Shown: piece after piece, positions 10,028-21,600 of the stretch
Numbering within the stretch: position 1 is the first letter of the stretch
How the letters are laid out: each line of letters opens with the position of its first letter
Assembly (NCBI GenBank): GCA_041917255.1
Contig: JAYRYA010000002.1
Coordinates: 62,001 to 126,000 of the forward strand
Direction: 5' to 3'
DNA: 64,000 nucleotides
Source of the DNA: Zoogloea sp041917255
GTDB taxonomy: Bacteria > Pseudomonadota > Gammaproteobacteria > Burkholderiales > Rhodocyclaceae
Translations under genes and position numbers: made by a program
Notes under the pieces: generated by a model
The model's input: the letters and a program-made list of their open reading frames with translations, nothing else
Database searches by the model: none
What the model was told of the DNA's origin: nothing

Positions 10028-12174
10028 CGGCAACACCCAACAAACCGCACATCCTGGTTGTGGATGACGACCCCCTGACCCGCATGATGGCCACCGAGGC
10101 GCTCCGTGAAGGCGGCTTCGTCACCTCCGAGGCCGAAGATGGCGTGCGGGCGGTGGCTGCCTTCGAGGCCCTGCATCCGGATCTGGTCCTTCTTGACGTG
10201 ATGATGCCGGGCCTCTCCGGTTTCGAGGTGTGCCGCCGCGTGCGCGCCACGCCAGATGGCGAACTGGTGCCGATCATCATGCTCACCGGGCTGGACGATA
10301 GCGAATCGGTGGAGCAGGCCTTCGACGCGGGCGCCACCGACTTCATCTCCAAGCCGATCAACTGGACGCTGCTGCGCTTCCGCATCCGCTACGTGTTGCG
10401 TTCGGCCCAGCTGCTGAAGGAACTCGTGCGCAACAAGGAGAGCCTCTCCAGCGCCCAGCGCATCGCCCGCCTGGGAAGCTGGGAATGGCTGGTGTCGACC
10501 GACGAGGTGCAGCGCTCGGCGCAGTACTACCGCCTGTTTGGCCAGCACGTGGATTCCTTCGGGGAGCCCATGGATGCGCTGGTGGGCCATGTCTATGGTC
10601 CAGACCGGCCGATGGTCAGTGCGGCGCTGGCCGGTGCCCGGAAAGGCATCGGTTATCAGCTGACCTATCGGGTCGTGTGGCCCGACGGCAGCGTGCGCAC
10701 CCTCCTCGAAACCGCCGAGCGCACCGACGAATCGGGCGATCCGCAGTCGCTGCTGATGGAGGGCAGCGTGCAGGACATCACCGAGCAGGTCGAGGCCCAG
10801 CGGCGCATCCGTCAGCTGGCCTATTTCGATCCGCTCACCGGCCTGCCCAACCGCGAGTTCTTTCGGGAGAGCCTGCTCTCTGCCGCCGCGCGTTGCCTGC
10901 GCAACGATAGCCGCTGTGCGGTGATGGTGGTGGACATCGACCGCTTCGCGCGGATCAACGACAGCCTGGGCCCCGAGCGGGGCGATCAGGTGCTGCAGGT
11001 GATCGGTCATCGCCTGCGCGAACGCATGGGCGACCGCACCCCGGCAGAGCCCGCCGGCGGCGGCGGATTGCCGCGGCTCAAGGTGGCCCGGCTCGCGGCC
11101 GACGAATTCGGCATTCTGGTGAGCGATGCAGGGGCGGTGGACGACGTGCTGGCGACGGCGCATGAGCTTCTCGAGGTCGTTCAGGCGCCCATCCGCGTAC
11201 CGGGGCAGGACATCACGCTCTCGGCCCGGATCGGGGTGGCGGTGATGCCCGACCACGCGACCGATGCCGAAGCCATCCTGAAGGCCGCCGAGACGGCGCT
11301 CAACCGGGCGAAGCGGGTGACCCGCGAAGCGGTGGCGCTGTTCTCCGAAGAGATGAAGGTGGCGGCCTTCCTGCGTTTCACGCTCGAAGGCGACCTGCGC
11401 CGGGCAATCGGCGAAGAAGAGCTGCAGGTGCTTTACCAGCCCATCGTGGATGTGGAGCGCAAGGTGATCGTCAAGGCCGAGGCGCTGGTGCGTTGGCCGC
11501 ATCTGGCCCGCGGGTCAGTGCCGCCACCGGAGTTCATCTCCCTGGCCGAGGAAACCGGGATGATCGTGCCGCTCACCCGCGCGGTGATCGAGCGCGTCTG
11601 CAACGACATCGCCGAGCTGGGCGAAGCCCTGCCGTCGGATTTCCGGGTCAGCATCAACCTCTCGGGCGTGAACTTCATGGACGCGCAGCTGATCCCCACC
11701 GTGCGTGCCGTGCTGGATGGCGCCGGCGTGCCGGCGTCGCGGATCGAGTTCGAACTCACCGAAACCGTGCTGATGCGCGATCTCGACTACGCCACCCTGA
11801 TCCTCGCCCAGCTGCGCGAGATGGGCATCCGGGTGGCGGTGGATGATTTTGGCACCGGCTATTCGTCGCTGGCCTACCTGCGCCGGCTGGCGGTCAACAC
11901 CCTCAAGATCGACCGCTCGTTTGTGGGCGAGCTGAACGACGGGCAGGGCGTTGCGATCGTCAGGGCGGTGATCGGCCTGGCCCACAGTCTGGGGCTGGAG
12001 GTGGTGGCCGAGGGTGTCGAGACGGCGGCCCAGCTGGAGACCCTGCGTCAGCAGGGCTGCAACCTGATCCAGGGCTACCTGTTTGCCCGGCCCATGTCGA
12101 GCCGGGCGCTGGCCCAGTCCCTCACTCGCGCCAGCGTGATGCTGCCCGAAGGGCCGGGCCGCAGCGGCGGCTAG
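10024..12174 (+). CDS. Response regulator with REC-PAS-GGDEF-EAL (c-di-GMP phosphodiesterase)
   Basis: Output protein of the receptor/kinase operon, 716 residues. The N-terminal receiver has HILVVDDDP and phospho-acceptor Asp58. A PAS domain (about 150-265) is followed by a GGDEF domain starting FDPLTGLPNREFF. Its signature is AADEF (residues 358-362), so diguanylate cyclase activity is unlikely. The EAL domain appears complete: EALVRW at 486, SINLSG, ELTETVL, DDFGTGYSS, LKIDRSF. The start overlaps the kinase stop by ATGA. Its stop codon directly abuts the stop of the convergent HD-GYP gene. Predicted outcome of signalling is c-di-GMP hydrolysis, with the dead GGDEF perhaps acting as a GTP-sensing activator. 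Confidence 0.94.
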   Translation: MTATPNKPHILVVDDDPLTRMMATEALREGGFVTSEAEDGVRAVAAFEALHPDLVLLDVMMPGLSGFEVCRRVRATPDGELVPIIMLTGLDDSESVEQAFDAGATDFISKPINWTLLRFRIRYVLRSAQLLKELVRNKESLSSAQRIARLGSWEWLVSTDEVQRSAQYYRLFGQHVDSFGEPMDALVGHVYGPDRPMVSAALAGARKGIGYQLTYRVVWPDGSVRTLLETAERTDESGDPQSLLMEGSVQDITEQVEAQRRIRQLAYFDPLTGLPNREFFRESLLSAAARCLRNDSRCAVMVVDIDRFARINDSLGPERGDQVLQVIGHRLRERMGDRTPAEPAGGGGLPRLKVARLAADEFGILVSDAGAVDDVLATAHELLEVVQAPIRVPGQDITLSARIGVAVMPDHATDAEAILKAAETALNRAKRVTREAVALFSEEMKVAAFLRFTLEGDLRRAIGEEELQVLYQPIVDVERKVIVKAEALVRWPHLARGSVPPPEFISLAEETGMIVPLTRAVIERVCNDIAELGEALPSDFRVSINLSGVNFMDAQLIPTVRAVLDGAGVPASRIEFELTETVLMRDLDYATLILAQLREMGIRVAVDDFGTGYSSLAYLRRLAVNTLKIDRSFVGELNDGQGVAIVRAVIGLAHSLGLEVVAEGVETAAQLETLRQQGCNLIQGYLFARPMSSRALAQSLTRASVMLPEGPGRSGG

Positions 12175-13496
12175 TCAGTTGCGCGCTGCGGGCTGGATGG
12201 CGATGTTGAGGCGAACGCCTTCCGAGGCTTCCAGGTCGCGCAGCTGGCGGATGAGGTTTTCGTCCAGGACGAAATCCGCCGCCAGCAGCATGACCCCTTC
12301 GCGGGTCACCAGGTCGCGGGCCAGCACCATGCCCGGCCGCAGGGAGGCGGCGCTCACCTCGCTCATCGGCGGCGGGATGTTCTCGGTGCTCGTCCCGGTC
12401 ACCTCCAGGAAGGCGTCCACCACCTGCGGGCAGTAGCGCTTGCCGCGGTTCTGCTGGATCAGGGCGATGGCTTCGGCGGGCTTGAGCTTGCGTGGCGAGA
12501 GGGTGCCGCTCTGCATGTCGTCGTAGTCGTTGACCAGCGCGATCACCCGCGCGCCGTACGGAATCGCCAGCCCGGAGAGGCGGTCGGGGTAGCCCTGGCC
12601 GTCCCAGCGCTCGTGGTGGCTGCGGATCAGGGTGGCGGCGCCGCGCATGTTCTCCAGGGCCATCAGGGCGGCCTGGCCGGTGATGGGGTGCTTGCGCAGT
12701 AGCCCCAGCTCGTCGCCGGTCATGTGCGAGACAGGCTTGGCGAGCAGGTCGTCGGGCAGGCCGATCTTGCCGATGTCGTGGAGCAGGCCGGCGAGCATCA
12801 CGTCCTGAACCTCGGCGGGCGGGAAGTTGAGCCGCACCGCCACCTTGCGGGCCAGGTCGGCCACCCGCTTGGCGTGGCCGGTATTGCTGCCTTCGCGCAG
12901 TTCGATGAGGTTGGAGAACACGCGGATCGAGGTGAGGAAGCTCTGCTTGAGCTTCTCGTGGGCGCTCTTGAGTTCGGCGGTGCGTGCCTCGACTTTCTGC
13001 TCCAGGCTGGCGTTGAGCGACTTCAGCTCGTCGTTCTGCTTCTGGGTGAGGGCTTCGAGGCGGGTCTTCTCGCGGCTCAAGGCCTGGCGTTCGAGGGCCT
13101 CGCGGACGGTAAGCAATACATCCTGATCGTTCCAGGGCTTGGAAATGTATCGGGTGATCTGGCCGCTGTTGATCGCCGCGACGGTGGATTCCATGTCGGC
13201 GTAGCCGGTGAGCAGCAGGCGCACGGTGTCGGGATGGCGTTTGCGGGCTTCGGCGAGGAAAGCAGCGCCGTCCATCACCGGCATGCGCATGTCCGAGATG
13301 ATCAGATCCACGTGTTCGCGGCCGAGCACCTCCAGGCCTTCGGCGCCGCTGTTGGCCACGTGCACGGTGTAGCCGTGGGGGCGGAACAGGCGGCGCAGTG
13401 CAGAGAGGATGTTGGCTTCGTCGTCCACGCAAAGGATCGAGAAAGCAGGGGCGGGTGCAGCGCTCCTGTCGGGCGTGGCGGGGGCGGAGGCAAGGG

Positions 13497-13500
<4 letters not shown>
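12175..13500 (-). CDS. Response regulator with HD-GYP c-di-GMP phosphodiesterase domain
   Basis: A 441-residue REC-HD-GYP protein (RpfG-like class). The receiver has SILCVDDEANIL and phospho-Asp70. A coiled coil precedes the HD-GYP domain with LLHDIGKIGLP (His241-Asp242), HHERWDGQ and GYP at 303-305, so it is probably active on c-di-GMP. A distinct C-terminal stretch (LRPGMVLARDLVTREGVMLL) resembles the small protein encoded at 16144-16458. I use the ATG at 13500, which overlaps the stop of the upstream histidine kinase by ATGA; the longer frame upstream is kinase sequence in another phase. It is the last gene of the minus-strand signalling operon. Confidence 0.94.
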
Positions 13501-15299
<1,799 letters not shown>

Positions 15300-15307
15300 C
15301 GCGTGGG

Positions 15308-16147
15308 CTAGCCGATCAAGGGCAAATGCGCTTCGAACCGCCCGTGCGTTTCGGCCAAGACGGCGGTCAGGTCTTGCCAGTTGAGCCCGAGGGCGTTGAC
15401 GGCGTCGGCCTGCAGCTTGGCCATCTGGGTGTTCTCGGCGCCTTCCAGGTCGAGTGCCTTGGCGATGCCGTCGGCGTAGTGGATGATCGCCGCGAGACTG
15501 CCGGGCTGGGTCTGGGCGGGGTCGTGGTGAAAGGCCAGGGCGTCGACGATGTCGGCCGGGAAGTTCCAGTGCTGGGCGATGGCGGCGCCTACCGCAGTGT
15601 GGTCGCAGCCGAAGATCTCGGATTCCACATCCAACAGATGGCAGTCGCGTTCGGTGGCAAGGCCGATCACCCGGGCGAAGCCCTCGGGGTTCGCCGACAG
15701 CATCACCAGCCGGCCGATGTCGTGCAGGAGGCCGGCGATGAACAGGCTTTCGGGCTTGCGGCGCAGGGGACGGGCGAGGGCCTGGGCGGCCACCGCCGTG
15801 CCCAGCACGTGGCGCCAGAAGCGGTCGGCTGAGAATCCTTCGCAGCGGCCGGCCGGAAGGGCCGTGACCACCGCGCTGGTCAGCACCAGCGAGCGAACGG
15901 CTGCGAAGCCGAGCACCACGATGGCATCGTGGATCGAGCCGACACGCATCTGCAGGCCGTAGAAGGGGGAGTTGGCGACCCGGAGTACGCGGGCAGTGAT
16001 GGCCTGATCCCGGGCAATGCGCTTGGCCAGGGCGTCCACGTCGGGATCGCCACCGGCGAGGGACTGGAGGAGTTCCTGTGCCACCGTGGGCATGGCCGGC
16101 AGGCTGTGGATGTGGCTGATGATGTCGGCGAGGCTGGGCTGGCTCAC
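15308..16147 (-). CDS. HDOD-domain signalling protein
   Basis: A 279-residue single-domain HDOD protein. The start MSQPSLADIISHIHSLPAMP and the central ARVLRVANSPFYGLQ, GLLHDIGRLVML and AIAQHWNFP motifs are characteristic of the family. HDOD proteins are non-catalytic relatives of HD phosphohydrolases, often found beside two-component and c-di-GMP genes. The HD pair is retained in the family's remnant form, but I infer no catalysis. The start overlaps the stop of the upstream small gene by 4 bases, and only 8 bases separate it from the kinase downstream. Its role here is probably as a scaffold or adaptor in the same pathway. Confidence 0.9.
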   Translation of the reverse strand: MSQPSLADIISHIHSLPAMPTVAQELLQSLAGGDPDVDALAKRIARDQAITARVLRVANSPFYGLQMRVGSIHDAIVVLGFAAVRSLVLTSAVVTALPAGRCEGFSADRFWRHVLGTAVAAQALARPLRRKPESLFIAGLLHDIGRLVMLSANPEGFARVIGLATERDCHLLDVESEIFGCDHTAVGAAIAQHWNFPADIVDALAFHHDPAQTQPGSLAAIIHYADGIAKALDLEGAENTQMAKLQADAVNALGLNWQDLTAVLAETHGRFEAHLPLIG

Positions 16148-16458
16148 TTCAACTGCTCCTCCCGGAAGGCCAGCACCGCGTGCAGCAGAGGCTGGGCTGC
16201 AGGGTCGTCGGCCGTGTGCCGGAAAATGTGCATCACCCGCGCGCGCAGGGCTTCCCGCTGGCGGGCCTTGTCGTCGGGCGTCTCGGGCAGCGTGATGGCG
16301 AGCCGTTCGATGCCGCGCCGACGCAGGCTGTCGATGTGGCTGTCGGCCAGGGTCAGTGCTGCCGGTAGCAGCACCAGACCGTTTCGATCCACCACCGCGG
16401 CTGCGAGGACCATGCCGGGCTGGACATCGTCGAGGAGGAGGTCGACGCGCTTGCTCAT
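16144..16458 (-). CDS. Small PGMVLA-motif protein of the c-di-GMP operon
   Basis: A 104-residue protein starting MSKRVDLLLDDVQPGMVLAAA. The first half (PGMVLA...GLVLLPAALTLADSHI...LRRRGIERLAI) is the module often seen flanking HD-GYP domains. It also resembles the C-terminal tail of the HD-GYP protein in this same operon. The second half is a charged helix. The ATG at 16458 overlaps the upstream stop by ATGA; longer upstream frames are shadows of the upstream gene. No catalytic motif is visible. It may be a detached regulatory domain binding its operon partners; function is unknown. Confidence 0.8.
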   Translation of the reverse strand: MSKRVDLLLDDVQPGMVLAAAVVDRNGLVLLPAALTLADSHIDSLRRRGIERLAITLPETPDDKARQREALRARVMHIFRHTADDPAAQPLLHAVLAFREEQLK

Positions 16459-17999
16459 GGGCGTTGTGTCGGTCGGATGAAGGTCAGCAGCGTGCCGCGC
16501 GTGCTGCGGCTGCCGCCCAGTGGATGAACCTCGACGCGGCCGCCCAGCTCCGGGCAATCAACGCTGTCGCCATCCGCTGCGGCACCGAGCTGTTCGAGGA
16601 GCGCCGCCGGCAGCACCGAGACCGCGTCCAGCCCGATGAGCGGCGCCTGGGCCGGAAAAAGGCGCTCCGCGGCCACATTGGCCAGTGCGATCATCCCGGT
16701 CGGGTCGAGGCCCAGCAGCGGCAGGGGAATGGTGGCGAGGGCTTCCTGGACCAGCTCGAGGGAGGCTTCGCCCATGCCCAGGCGGCGCTCCCTGTCGGCC
16801 AGCACGCACTTGAGCTGGGTGTTGATGCGTTCGAGTTCGCTGTTGGCCTGGGACAGTTCGGCCGACAGGCGGCGGTTCTCGTCGGACAGCAGCTTGCGGC
16901 GGAAGGCTTCGTCGATGTTGGCGACGAGCATCGCGTCGTCCCAGGGCTTGGTGAGGAACTTGTAGATCGCGCCTTCGTTGATGGCGTCGGTGACCGACTG
17001 CAGATCGGTGTAGCCGGAGAGCACCATCCGCACGGTGTCGGGCGCCATGTCCTTGGCCTTGCGCAGGAACTCGACCCCCGTCATGCCCGGCATGCGCTGG
17101 TCGGAGACGATGACATCCACGCTGTGGGTGGCCAGCAACTCCAGGCCCTCCTTGCCGCTGGTGGCGGTGAGGATGGTGTAGCCCGCCCGGCGCAGCAGGC
17201 GGCGCAGGGCGGCGAGAATGTTGGCCTCGTCGTCCACCAGCAGCAGGGTGCGTTCGGTTTCGGCGGCGTGCTGGCGCTTGCCGTCGATGCAGAGGCCTGC
17301 CTTCATCTGGGCTTCGAAGCGGGCGGCGGGTTCCGGTGCGCCAAACAGCGGGCCGCGGATTTCGTCGCATCCGGCAGCCGTCATCACCGCGGCCGTATGA
17401 GTGTCCGTGATGCCCGCGGCGCATACCGACAGACCGGTCTTGTGGGCGCGGCTGACCAGCGCCCGCACGATGGCCACGCCTTCCGGGTCGACCACCACGT
17501 CCTGCACGAGCCGGGACGGAACGTCGAGGCTGTCCAGCGGCAGGCGGCGGGCCCAGGCCAGATGCGCGTTGGCCGGGCTGGCCGCGTCGATGGACAGGCG
17601 GATGCCGCAGCGCTTGAGCTGCTGCAGCGCGGCTTCTTCGGTGGTCGAGAGTGTGTCGCTGCAGGTGACGATGGCAAACTCGAGCGCACTCGGTGCGAGC
17701 TGGGTATCCAGCAGCACGTGGGACAATTCGTGAACGAAGGCGGGATCGCACAGGGCATCCAGTCGTGCCCCCAGCGACAGCACGAAGGGCCGCGTCCGGC
17801 CGCGGGTCCAGCTTGCCGCCTGTGTACAGGCCGCGCGCAGGTCTGCGACATCCGCCACCGAGGCAATCACTGCATCCACAGGGCCGTCGGGCCCGATGAT
17901 GTGCAGCCGCGCGCCGGCGAGTTCGCCACTGCTGCAGTCAAACCGGGGCTGGTAGGCCCGAGCGTCAAGCGGTTGGATTGTTTGGCCGAGCGTTTCCAT
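16455..17999 (-). CDS. Degenerate EAL-REC-PAS fusion protein
   Basis: A 514-residue protein, first gene of the minus-strand operon. Residues 1-235 follow the EAL fold pattern (YQPRFDCSSGELAGARL..., CDEIRGPLFG) but every catalytic landmark is lost. The EAL tripeptide region reads GARLH (29-33), DDFGTGYSS is DAASPANAH (138-146), and the late E-G-V-E is AGIT (195-198). A canonical receiver follows (LLLVDDEANILAAL, phospho-Asp300), then a coiled coil and a PAS-like C-terminus. The ATG at 17999 has GGAGA upstream. It probably acts as a phosphorylation-controlled scaffold or c-di-GMP effector rather than an enzyme. Confidence 0.88.
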   Translation of the reverse strand: METLGQTIQPLDARAYQPRFDCSSGELAGARLHIIGPDGPVDAVIASVADVADLRAACTQAASWTRGRTRPFVLSLGARLDALCDPAFVHELSHVLLDTQLAPSALEFAIVTCSDTLSTTEEAALQQLKRCGIRLSIDAASPANAHLAWARRLPLDSLDVPSRLVQDVVVDPEGVAIVRALVSRAHKTGLSVCAAGITDTHTAAVMTAAGCDEIRGPLFGAPEPAARFEAQMKAGLCIDGKRQHAAETERTLLLVDDEANILAALRRLLRRAGYTILTATSGKEGLELLATHSVDVIVSDQRMPGMTGVEFLRKAKDMAPDTVRMVLSGYTDLQSVTDAINEGAIYKFLTKPWDDAMLVANIDEAFRRKLLSDENRRLSAELSQANSELERINTQLKCVLADRERRLGMGEASLELVQEALATIPLPLLGLDPTGMIALANVAAERLFPAQAPLIGLDAVSVLPAALLEQLGAAADGDSVDCPELGGRVEVHPLGGSRSTRGTLLTFIRPTQRP

Positions 18000-18133
18000 C
18001 GTGTCTCCAAATAGCGTGGCGGCACGATTCGGTCATCTCCGTGACCGTAGGCGCATGCCGGCCGCCCTGCCAGCAGACAGGCTATCGGCCGAAGTTGCGC
18101 GGTCTTTAGCGGGCGTCGACCGGGCGGGCGGGG

Positions 18134-18139
18134 TAAAAT
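18134..18139 (+). promoter_or_regulatory. TAAAAT -10 element for crcB, probably giving a leaderless mRNA
   Basis: TAAAAT lies 8 bases before the crcB ATG, so a start 6-8 bases downstream would fall at or next to the A of ATG. No Shine-Dalgarno is visible in the bases between. Confidence 0.45.
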
Positions 18140-18147
18140 CCCGACCC

Positions 18148-18552
18148 ATGTCCGATCACGCCCACCACTTTCCCGTTCTTGCCCTCGTCGCCATCGGTGT
18201 CGGGGCCGCTTTGGGGGCCTGGCTGCGCTGGTGGCTGGGGCTGCGTCTCAACCCTTTGTTCGCCCACATGCCCCTGGGCACCCTGGCGGCCAACCTGCTG
18301 GGGGGCTATCTCGTCGGTGTGGCGGTTGCGTGGTTTGCGCTGCGCACCGACCTGCCACCCGAGGCGCGCCTGTTCATCGTGACCGGCTTTCTGGGCGGGC
18401 TGACCACCTTCTCGTCGTTTTCGGCCGAGGTCGTCCACCTCATCGACACCGCCCGCTACGCCTGGGCCCTGGGTGCCGCCGCGCTGCACCTGGGCGGCTC
18501 CCTGTGCATGACCGCCCTCGGGATGTGGTCCGTTCACGCGCTGCGCGGCTGA
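18148..18552 (+). CDS. crcB: CrcB/Fluc fluoride ion channel
   Basis: Small inner-membrane protein of 134 residues that exports fluoride as a dual-topology dimer (family knowledge). It has four hydrophobic segments, GxxLRWW near residue 25, NLLGGYLVG and the signature GGLTTFSSFSAE. I start at the ATG at 18148 (MSDHAHHFPV), because an earlier in-frame GTG at 18001 adds a polar extension unlike CrcB. No fluoride-riboswitch pattern was found in the 148 bases upstream. It is divergent from the degenerate-EAL gene and sits 51 bases before hrpA. Confidence 0.93.
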   Translation: MSDHAHHFPVLALVAIGVGAALGAWLRWWLGLRLNPLFAHMPLGTLAANLLGGYLVGVAVAWFALRTDLPPEARLFIVTGFLGGLTTFSSFSAEVVHLIDTARYAWALGAAALHLGGSLCMTALGMWSVHALRG

Positions 18553-18603
18553 TCGGCAAAGCCGATACGTTTCGCCCGTTTCTTAAATTTTCGTTGTATC
18601 GCA

Positions 18604-21600
18604 ATGCCAGCCTCGCCCGACGCCCAAGACCCCTATCGCCTGCTTGAACAGTGCCTGTCGGCCGACCGCCCGCGCCTGCGCCGGGATTTGCGCAAGCTGC
18701 CGCGGCGGCCGCGCCTGCTTTCCGACGTGCCGGAGGCGCTGCGCCTCGCCATTGCCGACTCCGCCGCCAGGCTGATCGCCCGCCAAGCGGCGCTGCCGAA
18801 GCCGGATTTTCCGCCGGATCTACCGGTCAATCAGCGCAAGGACGAGATCGCCGCCGCGATCCGCGACAACCAGGTGGTGATCGTCTGCGGCGAGACCGGC
18901 TCGGGCAAGACCACCCAGCTGCCCAAGATCTGCCTCGAACTGGGCCGTGGCGTGTCCGGCCTCATCGGCCACACCCAGCCCCGACGGATCGCCGCCCGGG
19001 CCACCGCCACCCGTATCGCGCAGGAACTGAAGAGCGAGCTTGGCGCCACCGTTGGCTTCAAGATCCGCTTCACCGACCGCATCGGCCCCCAGAGCTACAT
19101 CAAGCTGATGACCGACGGCATCCTGCTTGCCGAAACCCAGGGCGACCCGCTGCTGTCGGCCTACGACACGCTCATCATCGACGAGGCCCACGAGCGCAGC
19201 CTCAACATCGATTTCCTGCTCGGTTACTTGCGCCAGCTGCTCGTCAAGCGGCCGGACATGAAGCTGATCGTCACCTCGGCCACCCTCGACGCCGAGCGCT
19301 TCGCCCGCCACTTCGGCACGGCCGACAAGCCCGCGCCGGTGATCGAAGTCTCCGGTCGGCTCTACCCCATCGAAATGCGCTACCGGCCCGTCGAGCGCGA
19401 CGAGCCCAAGCCGCTTCGCCCCGGTGAGGCGCCGCGCCCCGAGCCGCGCGGGCCCGACCGCGATCTTTACGACGCGCTGGTCGATGCCGTGGACGAGGCC
19501 CAGCGCAGCGGCCCCGGCGACGTGCTGGTGTTTTTGCCCGGCGAGCGCGAGATCCGCGAAGCCGCCGAAGCCCTGCGCAAGGCCCACCACGCCGCCGGTA
19601 CCGAGGTGCTGCCGCTCTTCGCGCGCCAGTCGGCCCAGGAGCAGGCGCGGGTGTTCGCACCGTCGAAGGGCCGGCGCGTGGTGCTTGCCACCAACGTGGC
19701 CGAGACCTCGCTCACCGTGCCGGGCATCCGCTATGTGGTCGATACCGGGCTCGCCCGGGTCAAGCGCTACAGCCACCGCAACAAGGTCGAGCAGTTGCAG
19801 ATCGAGAAGATCGCCCAGTCGGCGGCCCGCCAGCGCGCCGGCCGCTGCGGCCGGGTGAGCGACGGCATCTGCTTCCGGCTGTACGACGAGGAGGACTTCA
19901 ACAAGCGCCCGGCCCACACCGATCCGGAGATCCTGCGCTCCTCGCTCGCCGGCGTGATCCTGCGGATGAAGTCGCTCAAGCTCGGCGAGGTGGCCGAGTT
20001 CCCCTTCATCGACGCACCCCTGCCGCGCATGGTGGCCGACGGCTACCAGCTGCTGGCCGAGTTGGGCGCGGTCGAAGAGGCCGATGGTGACGCGGTGATG
20101 AACCTCACCCCCATCGGCCGCGAGCTGGCCAAGCTGCCGCTGGACCCGAAGATCGGCCGGATGATCCTCGCCGCGCGGGATCGCGGCAGCCTCGCCGAGG
20201 TGCTGGTGATCGCCGCGGCGCTCTCCACCCAGGACGTGCGCGAGCGTCCGCCCGAGCGGCAGGCTGCGGCCGACCAGGCCCATGCCCGCTTCCGCGGCCC
20301 CGAGCACGACCAGAAATCCGAGTTCCTGTGGTACTGGAACCTCTGGAAAGCCTGGGAGGAAGTCCAGCGTCACGAAACCTCCAGCAAGCAGAAGGCGTGG
20401 TGCAAGAGCAACTTCCTGTCGTGGCTCCGCCTGCGCGAGTGGCGCGATGTATTCACCCAGCTCCACACCCTGTGCGCCGAGCATGGCTGGAAGGAGAACG
20501 ACAAGCCCGCCAGCTTCGAGGACATCCACAAGGCGCTGCTCGCCGGCCTCCTGGGCCATGTGGGCTGCAAGATCGAGGACGCCTCGGGCCCCGCCGCCGG
20601 CAGCTATCTGGGCGCCCGTGGCATAAAGTTCTGGCCGCATCCGGGTTCCGCCATCGCCAAGAAGGCTGGCAAGTGGATCATGTGCGCCGAGCTGGTGGAT
20701 ACCTCGCGGCTGTTCGGCCGCTGCCTCGCCCGCATCGAGCCCGACTGGCTGGAGGAAGTGGGCGGGCATCTGCTCAAGCGGCAGGTCTCCGAGCCCCACT
20801 GGTCGAAGGCCAGCGGCGCTGTGCGCGGCTGGGAGCGCGGCACGCTGTACGGCCTCACGGTGTATCCGCGCCGCGGCGTGACCTACCGGGAGATCGACCC
20901 GGCCCTGTGCCGCGAGCTGTTCATCCGCGAAGGGCTGGTGCAGGGCGAGATCGCCGAAGGCCCGGCCCGGGGCATGGCCTTCCTGGGCCACAACCGCCGG
21001 CTGATGGCCGAGATCGAGCGGCTGGAGCATAAATCCCGCCGGCCCGACGTGCTGGTGGATGAGGAGCTGATCTACGCCTTCTACGACGCCAAGCTGCCGC
21101 CCGAGGTGCTCGACCTGGCCAGCTTCGAGGCCTGGCGCAAGGCCGCCGAGAAGAAGGCCCCCAAGGTGCTGCAGCTCACCCGCGACCAGCTGATGCGTCA
21201 CGACGCGGAAGGCATCACCACCGACCGCTTCCCCTCCAGCCTGGAGGTGCTCGGCCAGAAACTCAAGCTCGCCTATCTGCACGAACCGGGCGAGGCCGAC
21301 GACGGCGTGACGCTCACCGTGCCATTGGCCATGCTCAACCAGATTCCCGCGAGCCGTTGCGAGTGGCTGGTGCCCGGGCTGCTGGAGGAAAAGGTCACCG
21401 CGCTCTTGCGCACCGTGCCGCAGAAGCACCGCCACCGACTGCAGCCGATGGCCGACAGTGCGGCGGATTTCATGGCTAAATTTGATGCTGGCGAGTTCGA
21501 CCTGGACGACCCGCTCATCAAGGCACTGCAGCGTTTCGTGGAAGAACGCGTGTCCCTCAAGCTGCCGATGGAGAGCTTCCGGCCCGAGAACCTCAACCCG

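Noticed and set aside
18001..18147. Fluoride riboswitch upstream of crcB
   Set aside because: The expected conserved pseudoknot pattern was not visible, and the -10 element just before the ATG leaves no leader for it.
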